This document shows positions 30,308 to 38,962 of a stretch of 64,000 nt of DNA, piece by piece. The translations under genes were made by a program, and so were the position numbers. The notes below the pieces were generated by a model. It was not told where the DNA came from. It ran no database searches and worked only from the letters and a program-made list of their open reading frames with translations. Location: assembly GCF_002135205.1 (NCBI RefSeq), contig NZ_NEFZ01000002.1:620001-684000 (forward strand), in the 5' to 3' direction. This DNA comes from Acinetobacter sp. ANC 4204 (GTDB lineage: Bacteria > Pseudomonadota > Gammaproteobacteria > Pseudomonadales > Moraxellaceae). Numbering within the stretch: position 1 is the first letter of the stretch; every line of letters begins with the position of its first letter.

Positions 30308-30700
30308 CTAAGCTTGGCCTTGCTCATAGTTTTCGTCGTCATCTTCTTCATCATCATAGACATACGCCATACAGCCCCAACCATCGTATTCACCACCAAA
30401 CTGCTCTGCAATTTTGGTAAACCACTGTTCTAAGTCGACAATGTCAGAATACTCAGGTTCCATATAGACATAAATGGTAATGATCCATTCGGAAACATCA
30501 TTGTCCTCATCGACAAATAAGGTAATTTTTTGTTCTTCTTGTAATAAATACAGTGCACATTTTTCAGCTTGTGACTGATCTTGAAAGGCGATCGAATATT
30601 CTATTTCATGTGGCTCTGACAGATCATCACCATCCTCAGCCATTTGCCAAAGTACATTTCCGTTGTCATCATCTGGATATAATTCAAAATCACGTGTCAT
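30308..30700 (-). CDS. RraB-family protein (putative ribonuclease E regulator)
   Basis: The 130-residue acidic protein resembles RraB: an N-terminal GNVLWQMAEDGDDLSEPHE, a strand-rich middle (IEYSIAFQDQSQAEKCALYL) and the characteristic EYDGWGC near residue 107 followed by an acidic tail. In E. coli RraB binds RNase E and alters degradosome activity. The match is by pattern only and the DUF695/RraB superfamily has other members, so the RNase E role is inferred. Confidence 0.7.
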   Translation of the reverse strand: MTRDFELYPDDDNGNVLWQMAEDGDDLSEPHEIEYSIAFQDQSQAEKCALYLLQEEQKITLFVDEDNDVSEWIITIYVYMEPEYSDIVDLEQWFTKIAEQFGGEYDGWGCMAYVYDDEEDDDENYEQGQA

Positions 30701-30850
30701 GCGAATGTCCTTGTTATCTTTTGAGCCAATATAACGTTGGCAAGTGACAAAATAGTGACTTCAACATAGCATAATTTGCTCATTTTTTAGCAGGTGGATC
30801 TGATTTTTTCTGCCAATTTTTACACTTTCTTTTTCTATCTATTTGCAACT

Positions 30851-31807
30851 TTATTGTACAACTCGATGTTCAAGCACAATGTGGCTTTGTCCTTGCACAT
30901 CCCCCGTTTTTAAACTGTTCAATAAAGCTGTAAATTTTAACTCTTCTAACCGTAGCGCAAGATAATGATCCATAATACGGGCATGACCAAAGACAGCACC
31001 ATAGTGATTAATTAAAGTAAAGTCATCGCGCAGTGCTTGAAGTAGCAAACCGAGATTGTCTTGAGCAACGCGTTGTAAATAAAAGTCTGCTTTGCTGTTA
31101 AATAACGGAGAAAGCAGTGCGATGGCGGATAAATGCCGATGCTCATCCAAAAATGCACAAGTGACCACTTGATTGTGTTCTACAGCACGAATCACCTGCT
31201 GACGGACTTTGAGTAAATGATTGGCCGCATCCGTTTTCCCATAGCCGTCGATGAGTTCATCTAATAACTGCTCTGAAGGCAGTTGGTAAATGTGGCTGTG
31301 TGTTTCAATTTTATTGTTTAATGCTTTAGAAATTTCAGCCAACTGCTCTCGTTCTTCTGCCATGTGAAAAAATGCGCCTAACTTTTCCTTTGCCCGTTGC
31401 ATGATGGTTTCTTTGGCTTTGAGCTCGTATTCCGATAAGAAGTGATTTACTTTTTCAATCCGTTGTCGACATTGATTGAGCATCTGTTCGGCGTCAAATT
31501 TAACTGTTTCTGCAAACAACTCCACTTGGCTCAGCCGTTCAATCACATAATGTTCGACATCAATGATTTCTTGATAATGACTTAGCGCTTGTTCACGTTG
31601 TCTGAGTGTTCCCACTTCAATTCTTAAACTCGTCAGTCGATGTTGTAATTCATGCTGTTGTTGTTCGTAAGCCTCTAAGGTATTTCGACTCCGCTCTAAA
31701 TTACATTCTAAAATTTCAATCTGCTTTTTGTGGCCGAGACTGCGCCTTATTTGCCAAAAAATAATCGTACTGAGTAATGCAATCATGACAGCAAGTAGAT
31801 AAAACAT
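30851..31807 (-). CDS. Membrane-anchored coiled-coil protein, possibly DUF4041-related
   Basis: The 318-residue protein has one N-terminal membrane helix (MFYLLAVMIALLSTIIFWQI), then about 100 residues of coiled coil (EQQQHELQHRLTSLRIEVG onwards) and a soluble helical domain. The end of that domain, GHARIMDHYLALRLEELKF, recalls the closing segment of DUF4041 proteins; this is a weak, eye-level resemblance. No catalytic motif is visible. It is alone on the minus strand, with about 285 bp of apparently non-coding DNA upstream (31808-32092). Confidence 0.6.
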   Translation of the reverse strand: MFYLLAVMIALLSTIIFWQIRRSLGHKKQIEILECNLERSRNTLEAYEQQQHELQHRLTSLRIEVGTLRQREQALSHYQEIIDVEHYVIERLSQVELFAETVKFDAEQMLNQCRQRIEKVNHFLSEYELKAKETIMQRAKEKLGAFFHMAEEREQLAEISKALNNKIETHSHIYQLPSEQLLDELIDGYGKTDAANHLLKVRQQVIRAVEHNQVVTCAFLDEHRHLSAIALLSPLFNSKADFYLQRVAQDNLGLLLQALRDDFTLINHYGAVFGHARIMDHYLALRLEELKFTALLNSLKTGDVQGQSHIVLEHRVVQ

Positions 31808-32092
31808 AGCCTATCTCCCAAAGGGAAAGTCATTTTTATTTTTTGAGGCTCATCTATTAGATAGCTTGTAAATTGAACGGCGAGCCTTATAACAGACAAA
31901 CGTACTCTCAGCCCATCTCAAATTGCTCAGCAATACCTTATCCAAAGAAGAAGCACATAACCTAACACTTTAAATGGGCATATTCGCTATACATTAAGGA
32001 GGCTCTTTTACACTCTAACTTAGCTGTGTTTTGGGCAATTTTATATCCCAAATTTTAAGTATTTCTCGTTTTTCTTAAAAAATGTGTCTTGG

Positions 32093-32758
32093 TTAAAAAG
32101 GTACGTTCCCATGAATAGTAACAGTCTCCCCTGTTAAAGGCTGTTTAAAGGCTAAAAAACTGGCATGTAGAGCCATACGCTTTAAAGGACTTCGTGTCGG
32201 TTCAGGATGATAGAGCTTGTCCCCTGTAATAGGATGCCCGATATATTGCATATGCACACGAAGCTGATGAGAACGACCTGTAATCGGGGTCAGTAAAACC
32301 CGTGTAATATCGGTCTCAATGTCATAACTAAGGGCTTGATAAAGCGTTTTTGCAGGCTTACCCAGCTCAAAGTGCACAATCTGCCGTGGTCGATTTTCCC
32401 AGTCGGTAATCAACGGTACGTCAACACTGCCTTCAGCATCTAACTGGCCTTGAACTAAAGCAATATAGTGTTTATCCACCGTGCGAGCTTGGAACATTTT
32501 ACTGACCGCAACTTCGGCATCGCGGTGCTTGGCAAACATTAAAACCCCCGAGGTCGCCATATCTAAACGATGGGTAATTTTGGCATGTGGGTACTGAGCT
32601 AAAACCCTTAAATAGGCACTGTCTTGGTGTTCTGGTAAACGCCCCGGCACCGACAACAAACCCGCAGGCTTTTCAATCACCACCAAATCATCGTCTTCAT
32701 AAACGATCACCAAGTCTTCTTGGGGAGGTGCATAAACAAAGTTGTCATTTAAAGCCAT
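32093..32758 (-). CDS. rluA: Dual-specificity RNA pseudouridine synthase RluA
   Basis: The 221-residue protein aligns from end to end with E. coli RluA: IVYEDDDLVVIEKPAGLLSV, PGRLPEHQDS, the catalytic motif HRLDMATSG (Asp near residue 63), PLITDWENRPRQ, and ITGRSHQLRVHM. RluA makes pseudouridine 746 in 23S rRNA and 32 in several tRNAs. The ATG at 32758 gives the right N-terminus; a reading from 32821 adds residues with no counterpart. Single gene. Confidence 0.94.
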   Translation of the reverse strand: MALNDNFVYAPPQEDLVIVYEDDDLVVIEKPAGLLSVPGRLPEHQDSAYLRVLAQYPHAKITHRLDMATSGVLMFAKHRDAEVAVSKMFQARTVDKHYIALVQGQLDAEGSVDVPLITDWENRPRQIVHFELGKPAKTLYQALSYDIETDITRVLLTPITGRSHQLRVHMQYIGHPITGDKLYHPEPTRSPLKRMALHASFLAFKQPLTGETVTIHGNVPF

Positions 32759-33040
32759 GAAAATAACAGCATAGAAAAGCGAGCGCGAAAAATAACAAGC
32801 TGTGTTTCTACTGTCAATCATCTCACCAATATAGAAAACTCTCTCGGCTATTGGTTTTTCGCCCTGTAAATCACAGTTGATCGGTCAGTACTGAATAGGA
32901 GGCTTAAGAATGAAATGATCCATGAGGAACTGAATCAGCAGGATTTTTTAAACTTTGTTAGAAATCTAGAATTTTATTTTTGTTTGCTGTTTATTCATTG
33001 GAGAAATTTTTTAGGGTGTCTGGGAAAACATGTTGTTTAC

Positions 33041-33204
33041 TTCAACTATCATAACTTTGTAAGTGATGATCTTATAGCCTATAAACTTTTGATTTATAGC
33101 GTCCTAAGCCGAATCAAGACCTTTTGGGTAAGTACTACTCACGCGTTTTGCGCCACTGGTAGCATGCTACTCTTTTCGATCCCGTCACACCCTTGAGATA
33201 TAAT
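33041..33204 (-). repeat. Intergenic element A, candidate structured RNA (pairs with element B at 34000)
   Basis: This stretch shares an interrupted common sequence with 34000-34164, including TAGCGTCCTAAGC, GGGTAAGTAC and CTACTCTTTTCGAT. It can form a hairpin CTATAAA/TTTATAG (33079-33099) and a long-range stem between 33111-33117 and 33176-33182 that needs two G-U pairs if the minus strand is the RNA. A separate hairpin ACAATCC/GGATTGT follows at 33208-33228. Small frames across it (such as 32915-33196 plus and 33135-33335 minus) have no coding character. The 32759-33385 interval contains nothing else I recognise. Confidence 0.5.
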
Positions 33205-33385
33205 TTAACAATCCAAGGACGGGATTGTTTCCCGAAGATAAAGTCTTTTTGGCTATTTTTGGAAAAAAATCCTAGATTATTATTCATATAAAAAATATTT
33301 TCCCAAATGAACCGAATTTGTGATTTTTTTCGCACATAAAAGCGCTTTTCTCAGGATTTTATTTCTTCAAAAGCAGATATCTTAC

Positions 33386-33784
33386 TCATTCATTACTTTT
33401 GAACATTTGCATCAATTGAATAAGATTGCCACAAGTATCATCAAAGACTGCTACTTTGACTGTGCCTGCTCGCGTGGGAGCTACGGTAAAATGTACCCCT
33501 AAGTTTTTGAGCCGTTCATATTCCGCATCGAGGTCATCCACTTGAAAAGAAGTATAGGGAATTAGATCTGCTTTGATCGCAGCCTTAAACGGCTGTGCTG
33601 CGGGATGTGCATCAGGTTCCAGTAGCAGTTCAACGCCCTCTGGACTTTCGGGTGAAACCAAGGTCAGCCAACGATAATCCCCCACAGGTACATCATGTTT
33701 GACTTTAAAACCGAGTTTTTCTGTATAAAACTGACAGGCTTTTTCTTGGCTATCGACCATGATGCTGGTGACATATATTTTCAT
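33386..33784 (-). CDS. VOC (glyoxalase/bleomycin-resistance) superfamily protein
   Basis: The 132-residue protein shows the paired beta-alpha-beta-beta-beta units of the VOC fold: MKIYVTSIMVDSQEKACQFY with TEKLGFKVKHDVP, then TSFQVDDLDAEYERLKNLGV and VFDDTCGNLIQLMQ. A metal-ligand-type Glu lies in VELLLEP; other ligands cannot be assigned by eye. Members include lyases, dioxygenases and drug-binding proteins, so function is open. The gene is bracketed by elements A and B. Confidence 0.85.
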   Translation of the reverse strand: MKIYVTSIMVDSQEKACQFYTEKLGFKVKHDVPVGDYRWLTLVSPESPEGVELLLEPDAHPAAQPFKAAIKADLIPYTSFQVDDLDAEYERLKNLGVHFTVAPTRAGTVKVAVFDDTCGNLIQLMQMFKSNE

Positions 33785-33999
33785 TGTTATTCCATGCGTA
33801 TCCGACTTTTCATAAATAGTTATAGCAGAAGCTTATGCTTTTCCGTGTTATGAATTAGACGTTTTTAGATAGGCATTTGTGAAACATTACAATGCTCACA
33901 CACTACTGATTCAGTGTAATATTTTGAGATAATTTGAAAAAAGGGGATAAAAATATTTAAGAAATAAAACTTTATGATTTTTTGGGATCAGGAGATAAC

Positions 34000-34164
34000 T
34001 TCAACGATTAAAACTGGGTAAGTTCTAAACTTTTGCCTATAGATGGATAATCTATAGCGTCCTAAGCTGAATCGAGACCTTGTGGGTAAGTACGACGCTG
34101 ATCTGATAGATAACGAGTCGCAAACTACTCTTTTCGATTCCTGTGCCCTTGAACGTTATATTAG
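34000..34164 (-). repeat. Intergenic element B, candidate structured RNA (pairs with element A at 33041)
   Basis: Related to element A, with conserved blocks in the same order. The hairpin here is CTATAGAT/ATCTATAG (34037-34057), a compensated base-pair change from A. The long-range stem GAATCGA (34069-34075) / TCGATTC (34134-34140) is perfect, where A has wobble pairs on the minus strand. The variable middle differs but can form a local ATCT/AGAT hairpin. No coding frame is visible in 33785-34343. Confidence 0.5.
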
Positions 34165-34343
34165 GCAAAATGATACGAAATAAAATTCCTAAGATTTGCT
34201 AATTTCAAGCAATGATGAAAAATATTTCCCTAAATAAAACCATATTTGATAAAAATATTCATCATGACACTCTAATTATCTATTTCCTCGCATAAAAATG
34301 GGCTTCTATTCATTTTTTTTACAATATCACCATTTCAGAACGC

Positions 34344-34619
34344 TTAATTTGCCATATAGCCTTGCAACCACGTTGCAATAAACCACCATAAACTGATCGC
34401 AGACATACCACAGAGTAAGTTCGCTAAAACCTTCTGCATATTGCTAAGCTGAGACAGATAAATTTTTCGGTTAACCACATAGGCGACTACACCGAGTGCC
34501 CCGCCGATTGCACCCCCAATGATCACTAAAAATAAAGGCCAACCTGCCATGAGATGCGCAACTGTACTCAGTTTCGGTTTCTCATTTTCAATCAACGCCA
34601 TTTCTTTATTTTCCATCAT
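34344..34619 (-). CDS. Small two-helix inner membrane protein
   Basis: The 91-residue product has a charged N-terminus, two clear membrane segments (LMAGWPLFLVIIGGAIGGAL with VVAYVV, and VLANLLCGMSAISLWWFIAT) and a short tail. GGGGAG directly precedes a double ATG (34619/34616), so the second or a later ATG is likely used. No family recognised. It is alone on its strand, about 85 bp downstream of the secreted-protein gene. Confidence 0.6.
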   Translation of the reverse strand: MMENKEMALIENEKPKLSTVAHLMAGWPLFLVIIGGAIGGALGVVAYVVNRKIYLSQLSNMQKVLANLLCGMSAISLWWFIATWLQGYMAN

Positions 34620-34704
34620 CTCCCCTATATCTTTTCACCATGCTCACACAATATATCAAAGCATATTCATTAAAATTAACTGAGCAAAAACCACGCCAAG
34701 GCTA

Positions 34705-35403
34705 CTAAAAACTAAGATCGTCGATGTCCTGAATTTGGCTCAAATACATCGGAGCAATATTCACTTTGCTCCATATTTCTTTAAATTTAGGGTCACTATC
34801 AGGGTCTTTATTGAGGTTTTCTCTGACGAGCTTCTTCGCGGTAAGAAAATTAACACTGGTTTCACTGTTCACATAGGGGCCGAAATTATCTGAACTGTCA
34901 TAACCAATCAGGCGCATATCACGCCCCTCTAAACGAAACTGATAGGCCCAATATCCATAACGACCATGTGCATAATGCAGTTTTAACAAGCCTTTTTCGA
35001 TAGAGGGCACCAACTCAGGGGCAAAGTACACACCACCATCTTCATTTTCCGAGGAAAATAGCGACAGGTTTTGAACGACTTTTTGGTAGCGCCCTTTTAC
35101 ATTCAACAGCACAACCACGCCACGGCGGTTGCGGTCCAGTTTTCCACGATATTCATCAGTGATCCACTGTATCGGATCTGTAGCTTTGACGATTAAAACT
35201 ACATCTTGTAAGCCATCCTTGTTTAAGTCTCCCTGAATAGCTTCAAATACGGTATAGCTCGTAGGAATATAGGCCTTATAACGAATGCTGTCTTTTTTTA
35301 GCTGTTTTTCTGCTGTACTCAAAGTGGTATCTGCATAAACCAATGAAGACGAACTCAACAATGCAATCACACCAAGCAAAACCACCTTGAAAGACTTAGG
35401 CAT
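34705..35403 (-). CDS. Exported hypothetical protein with an EF-hand-like loop
   Basis: The 232-residue product starts at the ATG at 35403 (AAGGAT upstream) with a signal peptide (MPKSFKVVLLGVIALLSSSS, cleavage after VYA). The segment GDLNKDGLQDVVLIV near residue 60 resembles the calcium-binding DxNxDGxxD loop of FG-GAP or EF-hand repeats; HYAHGRYGYWAYQFRLEG follows later. Likely periplasmic. I do not recognise a named function. Confidence 0.7.
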   Translation of the reverse strand: MPKSFKVVLLGVIALLSSSSLVYADTTLSTAEKQLKKDSIRYKAYIPTSYTVFEAIQGDLNKDGLQDVVLIVKATDPIQWITDEYRGKLDRNRRGVVVLLNVKGRYQKVVQNLSLFSSENEDGGVYFAPELVPSIEKGLLKLHYAHGRYGYWAYQFRLEGRDMRLIGYDSSDNFGPYVNSETSVNFLTAKKLVRENLNKDPDSDPKFKEIWSKVNIAPMYLSQIQDIDDLSF

Positions 35404-35603
35404 AAATATCCTTAAAATTATAAGCAAACATCAGATATTACTTTTTATCCATCAGCATTATATCCTTGAATAGAACGTACAGACTGTTGATATTCTATGA
35501 TCAGCATAAACAAACCATTTCAGAGATGTATTTTCATTAATTTGCGACTTAAAGCTAAAGCTGAGGGTATAAGGTTTACCTGAATTTCAAATACCGCCTA
35601 AAA

Positions 35604-35634
35604 CAAAAAAGCTTTGCGACTTGCAAAGTTTTTT
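35604..35634 (-). terminator. Intrinsic terminator behind the 68-residue gene
   Basis: CTTTGC (35612-35617) pairs with GCAAAG (35623-35628), with A/T-rich flanks and a T-run on the minus strand, just after the stop at 35643. Confidence 0.65.
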
Positions 35635-35642
35635 GATGGTTC

Positions 35643-35849
35643 TCACCCGAAACAACACTTGTCACAACCTTCGACTTTTTCTCTGGGCCAGTTCATTCTT
35701 GCCCGTTTATAAGCCAGCTCATAATTGGCAAAATAACCAATCAGAATTTGATCCTCCGAGCTAGGTAAGTCTTCGCAGCCTAAGGATGCATTATGAATAT
35801 GATGGATACCTTTTTCACTAGGCTGTTCATTTACAATAAATTTTATCAT
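35643..35849 (-). CDS. Small hypothetical protein with a C-terminal cysteine cluster
   Basis: The 68-residue product ends KVEGCDKCCFG, a CxxCC cluster that could bind metal or be redox active; an additional Cys lies in SLGCEDLP. A middle segment FANYELAYKRARMNWP looks helical. It has its own terminator. No family recognised. The flanking 35850-36081 and 35404-35603 stretches show no gene. Confidence 0.55.
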   Translation of the reverse strand: MIKFIVNEQPSEKGIHHIHNASLGCEDLPSSEDQILIGYFANYELAYKRARMNWPREKVEGCDKCCFG

Positions 35850-36081
35850 TTACAGCTCCCCGAATAATTCTTATAAAGTTCAACTACAAACAAAACCATA
35901 CAAAAAGTATGTATTTATAAAATTAAACGGATAGCGTATGAAAATCAATCATTATTTTAAAGATGAAACTGAGCCCTAAGTCATATCAAGCTAAAAGGAC
36001 TAACGTCCACATAACCGAAAAATTAGCCACTCTATTTTTAAAATTTAGAGACCCAGCAACGCTATAAGAAAATGCCCGAGA

Positions 36082-36657
36082 CTATAAGGGTGTGCTGATA
36101 CTTTGTTGTTTTTTGCGTTTAAACCAACGTACGGCCCAGATTGCCAAAATAATGCCTACAATCACCACTAAAACAGGAACCAGTAATGACAGCACGGACA
36201 GTAAAACGGCACCCACCCATTCCACGGTAGACACCAGTGGGTTGGCAACCCCGCCTGTCGTCGCGGTTGAAACCCCTCGAACGGCAACCGTACTCATTTG
36301 CACAGCACCTGCTGTACCGCCACCGACAATGATTGCCGCGGCCCAACTGGCAAACTGCGACATTTCCCCACTGCTGACCGCCATAGTGGTGAGTGTTCCT
36401 GCGACCATCGCGGCTGGCGTTGCAATGGTGTCTAAAGCATTGTCGACCCATGGTATGTAATAGGCTGCGATTTCACAGACGGTTGCAATGGCTAAGGCGA
36501 TGCATACCGATGGCATCGTTAACCATTCAAAACCTTGCATGGGTTCAAACCAACCCAGAATAGATGCAAGGCTCATGACCAAAAGTGGAACAAAGACACG
36601 AAAGCCACAGGCCGCACTTAAGCCAATGCCGATACAAAGTCCTAATATGGTTTCCAT
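36082..36657 (-). CDS. DUF4126-family inner membrane protein
   Basis: The 191-residue protein is hydrophobic with about five helices and the DUF4126 signature: GIGLSAACGFRVFVPLLVM at the start, AAYYIPWVDNALDTIATPAA near residue 65, and glycine-rich GGGTAGAVQM near 112. The family's function is unknown. It ends with a basic tail (RWFKRKKQQ). Alone on the minus strand, downstream of the zinc-ribbon pair. Confidence 0.85.
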   Translation of the reverse strand: METILGLCIGIGLSAACGFRVFVPLLVMSLASILGWFEPMQGFEWLTMPSVCIALAIATVCEIAAYYIPWVDNALDTIATPAAMVAGTLTTMAVSSGEMSQFASWAAAIIVGGGTAGAVQMSTVAVRGVSTATTGGVANPLVSTVEWVGAVLLSVLSLLVPVLVVIVGIILAIWAVRWFKRKKQQSISTPL

Positions 36658-36710
36658 GCGCTTTTCCTATGTCACCTAAGTTGGATGTTTTTATCTTTTT
36701 TTAACTTAGC

Positions 36711-36739
36711 AAAAAGCCCTATCAGGTGATAGGGCTTTT
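36711..36739 (-). terminator. Terminator behind zinc-ribbon copy 1
   Basis: AAAAGCCCTATCA (36712-36724) pairs perfectly with TGATAGGGCTTTT (36727-36739), 35 bp after the copy-1 stop. Confidence 0.8.
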
Positions 36740-36773
36740 CTTTAAAACAGTGGGTAACTGTTAAATCTGTGGC

Positions 36774-36917
36774 TTAGGCATTCTTATTGTTAAATTGATT
36801 GCCTTGGCATTTGGTACACGGGGGTAAACGATCTGTACCAATTTCTAAGTAGACGCGGTGTCCGCATTGAACACAAAAATAGAAGCCTGTTCCAGGTTTT
36901 TCGCCAGCAGTAACCAT
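36774..36917 (-). CDS. 47-residue zinc-ribbon protein, copy 1
   Basis: The product starts MVTAGEKPGTGFYFCVQCGH and has CVQC (residues 15-18) and CTKC (34-37) with 15 residues between, a compact rubredoxin-like zinc ribbon. The ATG at 36917 has GGAGAAC upstream. Its likely function is unknown. A nearly identical copy lies 484 bp upstream on the same strand, with matching flanks. The interval 36918-37257 is otherwise non-coding; a 10-bp palindrome ATGACGTCAT at 37000-37009 lies in the probable promoter region. Confidence 0.75.
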   Translation of the reverse strand: MVTAGEKPGTGFYFCVQCGHRVYLEIGTDRLPPCTKCQGNQFNNKNA

Positions 36918-37196
36918 TTTTGTTCTCCATATGTTTAGAAAATGGTCTTACTAGTATATGCATTTTATGATGGATGTCTATTGATCATTTTGACAAATGA
37001 TGACGTCATAAATGTAAGAAATGATGTATTTCAAAAATAGCTAAGCTAAATAAAATTTAGTCATGAAAGTGCTGTCAGTAGCTTATATTGTTGTCTTTAG
37101 AGCGTTGAATCGTAAATGTACTCTCTTAAGCCGAGATGCGTTTGAGTCATGGCATCCGTTTTTAGCTTAACCAAAACATTACTTCCAACAAATGAA

Positions 37197-37220
37197 AAGC
37201 CCTATCTAATGAGAGGGCTT
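37197..37220 (-). terminator. Terminator-like hairpin behind zinc-ribbon copy 2
   Basis: AAGCCCT (37197-37203) pairs with AGGGCTT (37214-37220). It is a decayed version of the copy-1 terminator, in the same relative place. Confidence 0.6.
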
Positions 37221-37257
37221 GATTCAAAACAGTGGATAACTGTTTGCAGTGTGCAGC

Positions 37258-37401
37258 TTAGGCAATCTTGTTGTTAAATTGATGGCCAAGGCATTTGGTA
37301 CACGGGGGTAAACGGTCAGTACCAATTTCTAAATAAGCGCGGTGTCCGCACTGAACACAAAAATAGAAGCCTGTTCCAGGTTTTTCGCCAGCAGTTACCA
37401 T
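37258..37401 (-). CDS. 47-residue zinc-ribbon protein, copy 2
   Basis: Same length and zinc ligands as copy 1 (CVQC and CTKC), differing at four positions: Ala for Val22, Leu for Gln38, His for Asn40 and Ile for Asn46. The ATG at 37401 has the same GGAGAAC ribosome-binding site. The duplication covers about 240 bp including leader and terminator. Both copies look intact, so both may be expressed. Confidence 0.75.
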   Translation of the reverse strand: MVTAGEKPGTGFYFCVQCGHRAYLEIGTDRLPPCTKCLGHQFNNKIA

Positions 37402-37546
37402 TTTTGTTCTCCATGTGTTTTAGAAATGGTGAACAGAGTATAGACAAGCTTTTGAGGTTGTAGAGTCTATTTTGTGACCGCAGGGGTCAGGAAAATCGAT
37501 TTATCTTTAATTTACAATATTTATTACTGCCAAAAAAATTAGTTTT

Positions 37547-38893
37547 TTAAACATTATAAAAAGGTGCATCTACTCCTCTTTCACTTAGATATTCAGCTAT
37601 AAGTAATTTATTTTCCTTTAAAACATCATCCCAATGTTGTTTCCAAATTGAATATGCTTCCCAAGAGTACCCTAATAGCAACTCCTCACTCATGGTATTA
37701 AATGAATGTAAAACTACTTCCATAAAACTGTTTTTATTATGAAATTTGGATATATCAATGTTTGTAAAAAAATAAGTTAACCAATTTGCTAATGCAGTAT
37801 ATTGCCCCCATGCCCCATCCTCCGTCGTCAGAATTCTCTTTTTTTCGAATATATCTAAAAACTTTTCTTGTGCATTTTTAGTTTCAAAATTATAACCTGA
37901 TGAAATCATTGCATTAAATATTTCAAAAAAAGAATCTGATGATCTAAGGTAGTCTTTACGATAACGTCTATTAGAACCATTTCTCATTACTCTTTGAATA
38001 GCCCTCTTCGAACTCGCCTTACATTCTTCTGCCTTTGGGATATAATCATTTAATTTTCTAAAAAGTCCATCTATCTCAACACCATCTAAAACACGCATAT
38101 TAAAATTATTTTTATATAAATCCTTAATATGCTTCTCAATTTTACGCCTAGTAACTAAAATAATATTTGGTGATGTCATTGATGATTTTGAAAACTCTTT
38201 ATAGCTATTAAATATAGATTTCAAATTATTATCATTAAACGCATAACCAAGAATTACAATAGTATTTTCATAAAGCAAAGTACTTAACTTACGTGAAAAG
38301 TAACTTTCAGCATTCATAAATTTAAAATAATTATTTGATGTTACTATCATATTATTAGGCGAATCAATGGAACCATGCACATGATAAACTTTAACCTTAG
38401 ATCTTAATCTCGGAATCAAAACTCCAGGAGAAATTGTTTGACATTCCCCTTCTCCACATAATTCTTGTATTAGTTTATCGTAATTAGTTGTAACGACTCT
38501 AAATGATTGCTCTTGAAAAAATTTCTTAATATTTTCACAATTATCTGAAATAGTTAATGGTAAAATTATTTTTTTTATTTCCTCATAAATATCTAATTCT
38601 TTTTCTTTTAATTTCGAAGCTATAATCTCTGCCAATTCATCTAAAGCAAGTATAGGCTTATTAACTACAAACTCATGCTCTTTACTACATTTAGGACATT
38701 CACCTGTTATTTTTGATTTAAATAACTTCTTCTCAAGCTCGCCTGTATCATCACATTTAGCACATAATTCTTTTAAAAGATCTTCCCAAGTTGGAGCTTT
38801 CTGATTTGTAATTGCTTTTGTAAAACCAGCTCCTGTTATAAGACATAATCGATTATTAACAGCAGCATAAGCAATGTCAAAATAAATACTCAT
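37547..38893 (-). CDS. SIR2-domain protein with inserted zinc finger, possible defence effector
   Basis: The 448-residue protein has an N-terminal SIR2-like NAD-binding domain: LCLITGAGFTKAI near residue 16, VVTTNYDKLIQE near 133, the active-site-type VYHVHGSID near 167 and ILGYAFNDNNLKS near 215. Between them lie CAKC and CPKC pairs (residues about 44-70), a probable zinc finger. The last 180 residues are helical and of unknown type. SIR2 domains in such stand-alone proteins usually cleave NAD; several bacterial anti-phage systems use them to abort infection. The gene is clearly AT-richer than acnD beside it. The ATG at 38893 follows GAG. Defence is inference from domain and context. Confidence 0.78.
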   Translation of the reverse strand: MSIYFDIAYAAVNNRLCLITGAGFTKAITNQKAPTWEDLLKELCAKCDDTGELEKKLFKSKITGECPKCSKEHEFVVNKPILALDELAEIIASKLKEKELDIYEEIKKIILPLTISDNCENIKKFFQEQSFRVVTTNYDKLIQELCGEGECQTISPGVLIPRLRSKVKVYHVHGSIDSPNNMIVTSNNYFKFMNAESYFSRKLSTLLYENTIVILGYAFNDNNLKSIFNSYKEFSKSSMTSPNIILVTRRKIEKHIKDLYKNNFNMRVLDGVEIDGLFRKLNDYIPKAEECKASSKRAIQRVMRNGSNRRYRKDYLRSSDSFFEIFNAMISSGYNFETKNAQEKFLDIFEKKRILTTEDGAWGQYTALANWLTYFFTNIDISKFHNKNSFMEVVLHSFNTMSEELLLGYSWEAYSIWKQHWDDVLKENKLLIAEYLSERGVDAPFYNV

Positions 38894-38910
38894 TTTTAAC
38901 TCAAATAAAA

Positions 38911-38934
38911 ACCCCACATTAATGTAGGGCTTTT
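38911..38934 (-). terminator. Terminator of acnD, directly upstream of the SIR2 gene
   Basis: On the minus strand GCCCTACAT pairs with ATGTGGGG(T) across a TA loop (one mismatch/wobble), followed by five T. It ends 18 bp before the SIR2 ATG, so the SIR2 gene either has weak read-through expression or a promoter inside the acnD tail. Confidence 0.6.
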
Positions 38935-38962
38935 CTTTGATAATTTCAAATACTTTTAATAA

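Noticed and set aside
32915..33335. Frames of 93 (plus) and 66 (minus) codons over intergenic element A
   Set aside because: They have no initiation signals, overlap each other, and the related element B does not keep the frames.
36119..36451. 110-codon minus-strand frame inside DUF4126
   Set aside because: It overlaps the membrane protein in another frame and its Arg/Gly/Cys-rich composition is not protein-like.
37000..37009. Operator ATGACGTCAT upstream of the zinc-ribbon gene
   Set aside because: A single 10-bp palindrome without a second copy or matching regulator nearby is too little evidence.
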